64,000 nucleotides of DNA, from positions 62,001 through 126,000 of the forward strand of contig JAENVS010000005.1 in NCBI GenBank assembly GCA_016650445.1, read 5' to 3'. Shown piece by piece: positions 28,421-35,626 of the stretch. Origin of the DNA: Frankiaceae bacterium. GTDB taxonomy: Bacteria; Actinomycetota; Actinomycetes; Mycobacteriales; SCTD01. Numbering within the stretch: position 1 is the stretch's first letter; every line of letters starts with the position of its first letter. Made by a program: the position numbers and the translations under genes. The notes beneath the pieces are model-generated. The model was not told the origin of the DNA, made no database searches, and saw nothing but the letters and a program-made list of their open reading frames with translations.

Positions 28421-29187
28421 CCGGCCTGCTCGAGGGCAAGAGCGTCCTCATCACCGGTGTGCTGACCGAGGCGTCGATCGCGTTCTCCGTCGCACGGCTC
28501 GCATCCGAGCAGGGCGCGACGGTCGTGCTCAGCGGCTTCGGCCGCGGGCTGTCGATCACCGAGCGGATCGCTCGGCGACTGCCGGGCTCGCCGCCCGTGA
28601 TCGCCCTCGACGTGTCCTCGGAGGAGGACCTCGCCGCACTGCCCGGGCGCGTCGGCGAGCACGTCGACCACCTCGACGGCGTACTGCATGCCATCGGCTT
28701 CGCACCCGCGACGGCTCTCGGCAACGGTGTCCTCGACACGTCGTGGGAGGACGTCGGCACCGCGATGCAGGTGTCGACGTGGTCCTACGTCTCGCTCGCC
28801 CGTGCGTGCACGAAGCTGATGGCCCCCGGCTCGTCGTACGTCGGTCTCGACTTCGACGCGCGCGTCGCGTGGCCCGGATACGACTGGATGGGTGTCGCGA
28901 AGGCGGGGCTGGAGTCGGCGAACCGCTACCTCGCCCGCGACCTCGGCGCCCTCGGCATCCGGTCCAACCTGGTGGCCGCGGGCCCGCTCAAGACGATGGC
29001 CGCCAAGAGCATTCCGGGCTTCGAGCGCTTCGAGGAGGCGTGGAACGAACGCGCACCGCTCGGGTGGGACGTCCGCGACAGCGAACCGGTCGCGCAGGCC
29101 TGCGTCGCGCTGCTGTCCGACTGGTTCCCGAAGACGACGGGCACGATCGTGTACGTCGACGGAGGGTTCTCCGCGGTCGGCGTCTGA
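28417..29187 (+). CDS. fabI: Enoyl-ACP reductase (InhA-like)
   Basis: Last reductive step of FAS-II, NADH-dependent. The 256-aa protein has the FabI/InhA-specific TGVLTEASIAF loop in place of the usual GxxxGxG, the HAIGFAP stretch, and YDWMGVAKAGLES with Tyr and Lys spaced by six residues, as in InhA. C-terminal VYVDGGFSAVGV is typical. It closes the operon that starts at fabD. A dehydratase (HadAB/FabZ) is not encoded here and must lie elsewhere. Confidence 0.95.
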   Translation: MTGLLEGKSVLITGVLTEASIAFSVARLASEQGATVVLSGFGRGLSITERIARRLPGSPPVIALDVSSEEDLAALPGRVGEHVDHLDGVLHAIGFAPATALGNGVLDTSWEDVGTAMQVSTWSYVSLARACTKLMAPGSSYVGLDFDARVAWPGYDWMGVAKAGLESANRYLARDLGALGIRSNLVAAGPLKTMAAKSIPGFERFEEAWNERAPLGWDVRDSEPVAQACVALLSDWFPKTTGTIVYVDGGFSAVGV

Positions 29188-29257
29188 CTCGCACCTGGAA
29201 CGCGCTGTTGACGGCGACGTCACGCCCCTGCAACACGCGCAGTGCAGTGTCGCCGTC

Positions 29258-29626
29258 ATGTCAGTCGACATCCAGGCCGACGCGCTGCCGGCGAGATCGG
29301 GACGCGAGTTCCTCGATCGAGCAGCGGCATTCGGCGTCGACCTCTCGGACTCGGTGAGCGCGGCCGGCGTCACGGTCGACCTCGGCGGCTACACCGTCGA
29401 CGTCGACGGGGAACCGGTGTCGCTGCCGCCCCGCCAGGTGGAGATTCTCGCGCTGTTCGTCGCGCGGCCGAACCGCGTCTGGTCCCGCGACGAGCTGCAC
29501 TGGGCCTGCTGGGGACACAGCGGGTCGGGACGGCGCATCGACGTACAGCTCTCGCGCCTTCGGGGCAGCGCGGGCCGCGAGCTGTTCCGCACCGTCCGGC
29601 ACCGTGGGTGGGCCCTCGACTCCTGA
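29258..29626 (+). CDS. Single-domain winged-helix DNA-binding protein
   Basis: A 122-aa protein whose residues about 40-122 form an OmpR/PhoB-type winged helix: DLGGYTVDVDGEPVSLPPRQVEIL, a recognition-helix region RIDVQLSRLR, and the closing TVRHRGWAL wing. The N-terminal 40 residues are too short for a receiver domain. ATG 29258 follows fabI by 70 bp on the same strand. It could regulate the fab operon or the following thioesterase; target unknown. Confidence 0.75.
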   Translation: MSVDIQADALPARSGREFLDRAAAFGVDLSDSVSAAGVTVDLGGYTVDVDGEPVSLPPRQVEILALFVARPNRVWSRDELHWACWGHSGSGRRIDVQLSRLRGSAGRELFRTVRHRGWALDS

Positions 29627-29643
29627 CCCGGCAGAATCGACGG

Positions 29644-30063
29644 GTGAGCGACCCCTCCGAGGACCTGGCCCGCGCCGAGGCGCAGGCCGCCGCCATGTAC
29701 GCCGGCGACCGCGCCAGCCAAGCGCTCGGCATCAGCATCACCGACGTCGCCCCGGGCCGAGCGCGCGCGACGATGACCGTCACCGACGCGATGGTCAACG
29801 GGCACGGCATCTGCCACGGCGGCTACGTGTTCCTCCTGGCTGACACCGCGTTCGCGTTCGCCTGCAACACCCGCGGCCCGGCCGTCGTCGCGGCCGGCGC
29901 CGACGTCTCGTTCCTGGCACCCGTGCGGTCCGGCGACGAGCTGGTGGCCGACGGCCTCGAGCGCGTTGTCCGCGGCCGCAGCGGGCTGTACGACGTCACC
30001 GTGCGCAGCGGCGACGTGGTGGTCGCGGAGTTCCGCGGCCGCTCCCGAGCCCTGTCGAGCTGA
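29644..30063 (+). CDS. paaI: PaaI-type hotdog thioesterase
   Basis: Hydrolyses hydroxylated phenylacetyl-CoA or similar acyl-CoAs. The 139-aa hotdog-fold protein has the PaaI motif GHGICHGGYVFLLADTAFAFACN, with the conserved HGG, and an Asn-containing N-terminal part. GTG 29644 follows the regulator by 17 bp. No other phenylacetate genes are present, so a general acyl-CoA housekeeping role is equally possible. Confidence 0.88.
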   Translation: MSDPSEDLARAEAQAAAMYAGDRASQALGISITDVAPGRARATMTVTDAMVNGHGICHGGYVFLLADTAFAFACNTRGPAVVAAGADVSFLAPVRSGDELVADGLERVVRGRSGLYDVTVRSGDVVVAEFRGRSRALSS

Positions 30064-30070
30064 GGTCGGC

Positions 30071-32068
30071 TCAGACCCGGGCGACCTGACGGCGGCGGTA
30101 GATGACCACGCCCACGAGCACGGCGGCCAGCAGCGGCAGCAGCGTGGCGAGCGGCGCCTCGGGCACCACCGGCGTCGGTGTCTCGGCACAGGGCTTGCTC
30201 GCCAGCAGGCCGTCACCGCCGCTCTGGCTCACGACCGCGATCTGCGTCGCCTCATCGCCCGAGCGGGCACCGGTCGCCGTGACCGTGTCGCGGGAGTTGT
30301 CGGTGTAGACCGTGACCAGGCAGCCGTTGACGTCACTGTCGGTCTCGAAGAAGTCGAGCAGGTCGCGGGTGCCCGACGCGCAGCCGGTGCCGCTCGTGCA
30401 GACGCTGCCCTGGTGGATGGCGTTCGGCGTGGTGCGGTGCTCGGCGAAGGTCTGGCCGTAGTCGGCGGAGAACGCTGACCACACGTGCCAGTCGGCGTCC
30501 TTGACGTCGATGTTCTCCGGCGACGGCCCCGTGGAGTCGGTGCCGTAGTAGGTGACGGCGACCCGACCGGCGTCGCCGGCGCTCACCCAGGGGAAGACCG
30601 TCGTGCGCGGGGTGCTGTCGACGTGCACGGGCGCATCCCAGGTCGTTCCACCGTCGCGCGAGGCGGCGAGCATCGTCCACGTCTCGCGCGCCGCCGGTCG
30701 ACGCTCGGACCAGGCGGCGTACAGCGTCCCGTCCGTGCCGTGGTCGATGGAGACGAAGGAGTCGAACGTGTCACCGGTCGCCGCGGCCGCAGTCTTCGGG
30801 CTCGCGAACATGGTGCCGCCGGCGCGCTTCACGCCGTTGATCTGGATCAGGTCGTTGGGGCCGCTGGTGTTCCAGGCCATGACGGCGTTGCCGTTGACGG
30901 GGTTGACGTCCACGACGCCGGGCCACTGGTAGTCGCCGGAGTTGACGACCGTTGCCGGTCCGTTCACCACCACCGGGCCGCTGACGAGGGACTTGTGGAT
31001 CACCAGGCCCTGGCTCAGCGTGCCGTAGCCGGTGTAGACGGCGTCGTTGCCGTCGACGTCGTTCCACTGGCGGTCAGCGACGCCGGCGCCGTCGGTGCAC
31101 CCCTCCGGGTTGTTGGCCCACGTGACTCCGCGGTCGCCACTCCTCGCGACGGCGATGCAGGCGAGGTTCAGGCCGGAGGCGTAGAGCGTGCCATCCGGGG
31201 CGGCGGAGACATCGGCGTCTCCGCCACCGAGCGCACCGTCGTACGAGCCGAGGAAGGAGAAGGTCTTGCCCTTGTCGTCCGACCGCCAGATCAGGTCGCC
31301 ACCCCCGAGGTTCGGCAGGGTCTCGGTCCCGGCAACGACGGAGGGGACGCGGACGCCGCCGACGCCCTGCGGGCCGGTGACGTAGATCGCGCCGTCCTTG
31401 GCGATCTCAATGCTCGGCTCGGCGACGCTGTTCAGGTCGTCGTTGTCGACGATCACCGGCTGGTCGAAGGTGCGGTTGCTCGACGGACCACCGGTGCTGC
31501 TCTCGGTGGGCGAGGGTGACGGCGACGGGCTGGTTGTGCCGCCGAGCGCCGTGGAGGTCAGGACGAGCGTGCCGGTGTAGGCCTGCGGCGTGGAGGAGAA
31601 CGCGCACGCGCGCACCTTCCAGACGCCGGCCACCGGGTTCTGGAAGGTGATGTCCTCGTGCTGGTTCGAGGTGTCGTTGATCTCGTCAGCGCTGGCGGTG
31701 GCACCGCCGCCGGCAGGAGGAACGACGGTGAGGACCTCGTCGTTCACGCCTTGCGGGTCCGACCAGCTGATGGAGAAGTGGGCGGCCGTGTTCGTCGAGC
31801 TGTAGTGCGCGACCGGCACGTTGATCGTCACGTCGGTGGAGTCGGAGAGCTGAGCCTGGCAGTTCGCGGTCGGCGACGTGCCCGCAGGGATGCTGCCGCT
31901 CCAGGTGACGGTCGTCGAGTTCCCGGCCGATGGAGCAGTCTGCGGCGCCGGGGCGGTGGCGGCGGCGGCCGTTCCGGGCGCGACGCCGAGCAGCAACAAG
32001 CACGCCGCGGTCGCGAAGGCTGCCGCCGGCCGAAGCCGCCGGATGCGAGAGGTGCGGCCGTGACCCAT
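30071..32068 (-). CDS. Large secreted BNR/sialidase-fold surface protein
   Basis: The 665-aa protein has a signal peptide (cleaved after an AxA near residue 36), an N-terminal beta-sandwich domain (about 45-175, ending in VWKVRACAFS, similar to convertase P-like domains), a Ser/Pro/Thr linker (about 180-205), and a six-bladed propeller (about 210-610) with BNR/Asp-box-like repeats such as SDDKGKTFSF, SGDRGVTW, SRDGGTTWD and SADYGQTF. The C-terminus has VPEAP, a hydrophobic span and RRRQVARV, a membrane anchor resembling sorting signals but without LPxTG. The sialidase catalytic residues cannot be verified. Enzymatic activity and substrate unknown. Confidence 0.8.
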   Translation of the reverse strand: MGHGRTSRIRRLRPAAAFATAACLLLLGVAPGTAAAATAPAPQTAPSAGNSTTVTWSGSIPAGTSPTANCQAQLSDSTDVTINVPVAHYSSTNTAAHFSISWSDPQGVNDEVLTVVPPAGGGATASADEINDTSNQHEDITFQNPVAGVWKVRACAFSSTPQAYTGTLVLTSTALGGTTSPSPSPSPTESSTGGPSSNRTFDQPVIVDNDDLNSVAEPSIEIAKDGAIYVTGPQGVGGVRVPSVVAGTETLPNLGGGDLIWRSDDKGKTFSFLGSYDGALGGGDADVSAAPDGTLYASGLNLACIAVARSGDRGVTWANNPEGCTDGAGVADRQWNDVDGNDAVYTGYGTLSQGLVIHKSLVSGPVVVNGPATVVNSGDYQWPGVVDVNPVNGNAVMAWNTSGPNDLIQINGVKRAGGTMFASPKTAAAATGDTFDSFVSIDHGTDGTLYAAWSERRPAARETWTMLAASRDGGTTWDAPVHVDSTPRTTVFPWVSAGDAGRVAVTYYGTDSTGPSPENIDVKDADWHVWSAFSADYGQTFAEHRTTPNAIHQGSVCTSGTGCASGTRDLLDFFETDSDVNGCLVTVYTDNSRDTVTATGARSGDEATQIAVVSQSGGDGLLASKPCAETPTPVVPEAPLATLLPLLAAVLVGVVIYRRRQVARV

Positions 32069-32171
32069 CGATGATCCCCCCGAGCTGTCGACGGGCTGGG
32101 CGTCCGTCCTGGACGGAGTGTTCGACGTCCCGACGCGGGCTCCTGCCCGCTGTCGGCGTCGCTTGCCGACG

Positions 32172-32663
32172 TCAGTGGTGGTCGTGCAGCCTCATGACGA
32201 CCGCATGCCCCTTGCCCCTCGCGATGAGCCATCGGTTGACCGGCACCGCGACGGCGAAGGCGACGCCGAGCGAGAAGGCCAGGCTGGCCCAGAAGAGCGG
32301 CGAGCCCAGACCCGCCTCCATCGCGCCGGGGACCGCGAGCATGACGCCGTTGTCCGCGACCTCCATCACTGCGATCGACAGGGTGTCGCTGGCGAGGGCA
32401 AGCGGTAATGCCGCACTGAGCGCCACCCCGGCCGCGACCACGCCGCGCAGGGTCAACGCGTAGCCGAAGAGGAACGCGAGGGCGACGGCGAGGGCGATCG
32501 TCGCGCCGTTGCCCCACCCCAGTGCCGTGCCGATCGCCATCCCAAGGACCTCGCCGATCGCGCAGCCGGTCAGGCAGTGCGCCGTGGCCATCACCGCCAT
32601 CCGCGTCAAGCCGGCTGACTGCTCGGCGGGGCCGGCCGCCCCGTGCTGCCCGTGCTCTGTCAT
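32172..32663 (-). CDS. DUF4396 membrane protein
   Basis: A 163-aa protein with four to five hydrophobic helices and the DUF4396 motifs HCLTGCAIGEVLGM and MEVADNGVML. The C-terminus is histidine-rich (LHDHH). Members are found in many actinobacteria with unknown function; the Cys/His-containing first helix suggests metal binding, which is inference. An operator-like palindrome lies 31 bp upstream of the ATG. Confidence 0.85.
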   Translation of the reverse strand: MTEHGQHGAAGPAEQSAGLTRMAVMATAHCLTGCAIGEVLGMAIGTALGWGNGATIALAVALAFLFGYALTLRGVVAAGVALSAALPLALASDTLSIAVMEVADNGVMLAVPGAMEAGLGSPLFWASLAFSLGVAFAVAVPVNRWLIARGKGHAVVMRLHDHH

Positions 32664-32685
32664 GTCTGCGCCTCCGGAGATCCGT

Positions 32686-32707
32686 CATCCGTACATCCGT
32701 ACGGATG
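32686..32707. promoter_or_regulatory. Palindromic operator-like site upstream of DUF4396
   Basis: CATCCGTACGGATG is a perfect 14-bp palindrome (32694-32707), directly preceded by another CATCCGTA half (32686-32693). The site is 23-44 bp upstream of the DUF4396 start and 130 bp from the divergent M15 gene. A small-molecule or metal-responsive repressor is a plausible binder; none is encoded beside it. Confidence 0.5.
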
Positions 32708-32835
32708 AGATAAGCCGGCGGGCTGCCCCGTCATTCCCGGCCGGCCGCCCTACGTGTCCGGCGCGCCTGCTGTCGGCGACGACCGACCCTCACTAGTTTC
32801 AGGCGGTCCCCCGCCCTGAGGAGCTCGAAAACACC

Positions 32836-33945
32836 GTGCGTCCGCACCGCCGCGCCCGCGTCGGCGCGACCGCAGCGGCACTGGCCGTGCTGCTCTCCGG
32901 TGTCGTCGTGCCGGCCGCGGCCGGCGCGGACGACGTGGGCAGCGCGAAGGCACAGGTCGCCGCCATGCAGGCCCGGGTCGAAGCGGTGGCGGCCACGCTC
33001 GCGAAGGGCAGCCGCGAGTACGAAGCCGGGCAGCGCCACTTAACCGTCGTACAACGCAAGCAGCGCGCGATCGAGCGCGAGGCCGCCGAGCTGCGCCGCG
33101 CCACCGTCGTGGAGCAGCGCCGGCTCAACGCCATCGCGTCGGCGGCGTACCGCCGCCCGTTGCCGAGCAGCCTGTCGCTCGCCTTCACAGCCAACCGCGA
33201 GTCGTTCACCGCTGCGTTGTCGGCGCAGGCCGACCTCGAGCACGTGTCGGGCTCGCAGCAGGACGTGCTGCGCGAGGTGGTGGCCAGGCGGGTCCGCCTG
33301 GAGCACCTGACCCGGACGGCGCAGCAGCTGACGGCCGATGCGCAACGGACCGAGCGAGCGCTCTCTCGCCAGCTGAGCCGCCTGCGCGACATCGCCGACC
33401 GGGCCAACGCCGAGCTGCAGGCCGCAGCCGCCCGTCTGGACAAGGCGCAGGCGGCCGAACGCGCGCGGCTCGAGCGGCTTCGGGCCCTGCGGGCGAGTCG
33501 GGCCCGAGCGCTCCGCAGCGGACCTATGTGCCTCGGCGAGTCGACCGATGGCTACGCCAACGGGTTCGTCCCGGACTCCGCGCTGTGCCCGCTCTGGGGC
33601 GCGCCCGGGCACAAGCTGCGCTCCGACGCCGCCGCGTCGTTCAACCAGATGAGCCGCTTCCACGCCGAGACGGCAGGTGGGCCGCTGTGCGTGACCGACT
33701 CCTACCGCACCTACGGCGAGCAGGTGAGCGTGTACCGGCGCAAGCCCGGTTTGGCCGCGACACCTGGGACCAGTGAGCACGGCTGGGGCAAGGCGGTCGA
33801 CTTCTGCGGCGGGGTCGAGCGCTACGGCTCCCACGCGTTCCAGTGGATGAAGGACAACGCCGGCCGGTTCGGCTTCTTCCACCCGGCGTGGGCCGAGCCG
33901 TCAGGGAGCCGTCCCGAGGCCTGGCACTGGGAGTATTCCGGCTGA
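32836..33945 (+). CDS. Secreted M15/VanY D,D-carboxypeptidase with coiled-coil
   Basis: The 369-aa protein has a signal peptide (about residues 1-32), a long coiled-coil (about 33-225) rich in Arg, Ala and Glu, like the helical hairpins of RipC/PcsB-type cell-wall hydrolases, and a C-terminal VanY domain with the zinc ligands in SEHGWGKAVDFCGG and AWHWEY. Predicted to cut the terminal D-Ala from stem peptides, with the coiled-coil controlling access or docking to a membrane partner. Confidence 0.88.
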   Translation: MRPHRRARVGATAAALAVLLSGVVVPAAAGADDVGSAKAQVAAMQARVEAVAATLAKGSREYEAGQRHLTVVQRKQRAIEREAAELRRATVVEQRRLNAIASAAYRRPLPSSLSLAFTANRESFTAALSAQADLEHVSGSQQDVLREVVARRVRLEHLTRTAQQLTADAQRTERALSRQLSRLRDIADRANAELQAAAARLDKAQAAERARLERLRALRASRARALRSGPMCLGESTDGYANGFVPDSALCPLWGAPGHKLRSDAAASFNQMSRFHAETAGGPLCVTDSYRTYGEQVSVYRRKPGLAATPGTSEHGWGKAVDFCGGVERYGSHAFQWMKDNAGRFGFFHPAWAEPSGSRPEAWHWEYSG

Positions 33946-34030
33946 TCACGCTGCGTCAGTGACCCACTTCACTGTCGACTTCCGTGCGGATCCCGAAACG
34001 ATCATGCATCGTTGAGGGCAGTAACCGCGC

Positions 34031-34223
34031 TGACCAGACCGCCGAGTCCCGCCCCTGGTCGATCACCCAGCGCACCCCGTACCCAGGGCGGGAACGGGGG
34101 ACCCACTTCTCCACGGCCGGTTCGCCGGCCTCGGGGCGAAGCGCGTCCTGTCTTTCGTGACATGACGCGCCGGGCACTCTCCGCCCGAGCCCGACAGCTC
34201 ACCCCGGAGGCGTCGAGAGGTCA
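34031..34223 (+). ncRNA. c-di-AMP riboswitch (ydaO-yuaA leader)
   Basis: The leader of the NlpC/P60 gene shows the ydaO class order: CCGAGTCC then a CGCCCTGG-type stem closing as CCAGGGCGGGAACGGGGGACCCA, GGGGCGAAGCGCG, and the 3' block CCCGAGCCCGACAGCTCACCCC followed by GGAGGCGTCGAGAGG. The outer ends TGACC (34031) and GGTCA (34219) pair as a closing stem. In actinobacteria this riboswitch is characteristically placed before cell-wall hydrolase genes, which fits the next gene. Confidence 0.88.
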
Positions 34224-34229
34224 CTCGCC

Positions 34230-35015
34230 ATGCCCCGGTCCAAGAACGCCCGCCACGTCAAGCCCGCTTACCGGCCGCGCCACGCCCGCCCGTCTCAGGC
34301 GCCGGCCCGCGTCGTCGCCGTGACAGCCGCCGGTGGCCTGCTGTTTCCGGTCGCCAACGCCACCTCCGCGTACGCCGAGGAGCAGCAAGCGACATCGGTG
34401 CGGGTCTCCGGCCCGGGCCAGCCCGTGCAACCGGGATCTGCCCCCGCCGCCATGAGGCTGATCAGCGACGGTCACTACGTCAGCGGTCAGCCGGTCGAGA
34501 TCCAGATCCCGGAGGGCGCCGGCTGGCGCACCATCGGAAAGGGCAGCACGAACACCGAGGGGCTCGCCCGGACGTCTGTCGCGGTGACGCGCGACACGCG
34601 TATCCGCGCGCACTACCGCGGGGCGAGCAGCACGACGCCGGCGACCAGCAGCAGCGTGGTCATCGACGTCGAGACCTTCGGTCAGCGGGTCCTGGCTGAG
34701 GCAGCGCGGCACAACGGCAAGCCCTATCAGTACGGCGCTGTCGGGCCGAACGCCTTCGACTGCAGCGGCTTCACCCGCTACGTCTTCGGCCAGCTCGGCC
34801 GCAGCCTGCCGCACAACGCGGCGGCCCAGCGCGACATGGCTCAGCCGATCGCCCGCGCCAATGTCCGTGTCGGCGACCTCGTCTTCATGGACGGCAACGG
34901 GCACGTCGGCATCTACGCCGGCAACGGGATGATGTGGGACTCCCCGCGCGCCGGCCGGACCGTCACCAAGCGCGCCATCTACTCCAGCACGTACGCCGTC
35001 GGCCGCATCGCCTAG
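34230..35015 (+). CDS. NlpC/P60 (C40) cell-wall endopeptidase
   Basis: The 261-aa protein has a basic N-terminus and a hydrophobic signal (about residues 28-48), a small beta-domain (about 55-145), and a C-terminal NlpC/P60 domain with Cys in FDCSGFTRY, His in GNGHVGIYAG, and a polar third residue. Predicted to cut D-Glu-mDAP bonds in peptidoglycan outside the membrane. It is controlled by the c-di-AMP riboswitch in its leader, linking wall turnover to osmotic/potassium signalling. Confidence 0.92.
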   Translation: MPRSKNARHVKPAYRPRHARPSQAPARVVAVTAAGGLLFPVANATSAYAEEQQATSVRVSGPGQPVQPGSAPAAMRLISDGHYVSGQPVEIQIPEGAGWRTIGKGSTNTEGLARTSVAVTRDTRIRAHYRGASSTTPATSSSVVIDVETFGQRVLAEAARHNGKPYQYGAVGPNAFDCSGFTRYVFGQLGRSLPHNAAAQRDMAQPIARANVRVGDLVFMDGNGHVGIYAGNGMMWDSPRAGRTVTKRAIYSSTYAVGRIA

Positions 35016-35044
35016 TGCCCTTGATCAGCCCGTCCGCCAAACCA

Positions 35045-35106
35045 TGATCAACGGCGAGTTGTCCGCATCAGAGCGCGCCCTGATGCGGGTAGCTGGACGT
35101 TGATCA
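35045..35106. terminator. Nested hairpin between the NlpC/P60 gene and rnpB
   Basis: Two nested perfect inverted repeats: outer TGATCAACG/CGTTGATCA (35045-35053 with 35098-35106), inner CCGCATCAG/CTGATGCGG (35063-35071 with 35080-35088), with 9-base internal loops on both sides and an 8-base apical loop. Both neighbours point toward it, so a bidirectional terminator is the simplest reading. Confidence 0.65.
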
Positions 35107-35147
35107 CGACCGCCTACGGCGGATGCGGGCGGTACAGATGTGTGGGG

Positions 35148-35533
35148 AACGAGCCGGCCTGTAAGCCGGGTTCTGTGCCCTGACCCGAGGGTCAGGCGAC
35201 GGTCATCCATCTAGGGCCGTTGTTGCCAACGACCTCGTGCGGTCCACCCCCGAGCTCGGGCGGGCAGCCCTCGAGCGCTCGGGCAGGACTGGCGAACCAG
35301 TCCCTTTCGACCTTGCTCCGGGTGGGGTTTGCCGAGCCGCCCGGGTCACCCCGGGCGCTGGTGGTCTCTTACACCACCGTTTCACCCTTACCGGTGCGAG
35401 CACCGGCGGTCTGTTCTCTGTGGCACTTTCCCGCGGGTCACCCCGGGTCGGTGTTACCGATCACCCTGCCCTGTGGAGCCCGGACTTTCCTCGACGGCTG
35501 GTGTGCCGCCGCGACCGTCCGGCCGACTCGTCC
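35148..35533 (-). ncRNA. rnpB: RNase P RNA (class A)
   Basis: Catalytic RNA of RNase P, which matures tRNA 5' ends. On the minus strand the 5' part contains GAGGAAAGTCCGGGCTCCACAGGGCAGGG, the universally conserved P4 strand region (CR-I), and the 3' end reads ACAGAACCCGGCTTACAGGCC (CR-V). The about 385-nt length and GC-rich stems fit the actinobacterial type A RNA. Ends are estimated from the pairing of the terminal stem. Confidence 0.95.
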
Positions 35534-35576
35534 CGAGGCCAAGGCTACGCCGTACGACGCGCTGCCCGCGCACGCA

Positions 35577-35609
35577 ACGGAGCCGGTCGCATCAGGCGAC
35601 CGGCTCCGT
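35577..35609 (-). terminator. Hairpin after the LEA-like gene
   Basis: Perfect 14-bp stem ACGGAGCCGGTCGC/GCGACCGGCTCCGT with a 5-base loop, 18 bp beyond the stop of the LEA-like gene on the minus strand and upstream of rnpB. No T-run follows. Confidence 0.75.
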
Positions 35610-35626
35610 CCTCGAGCGGGGTTGCC

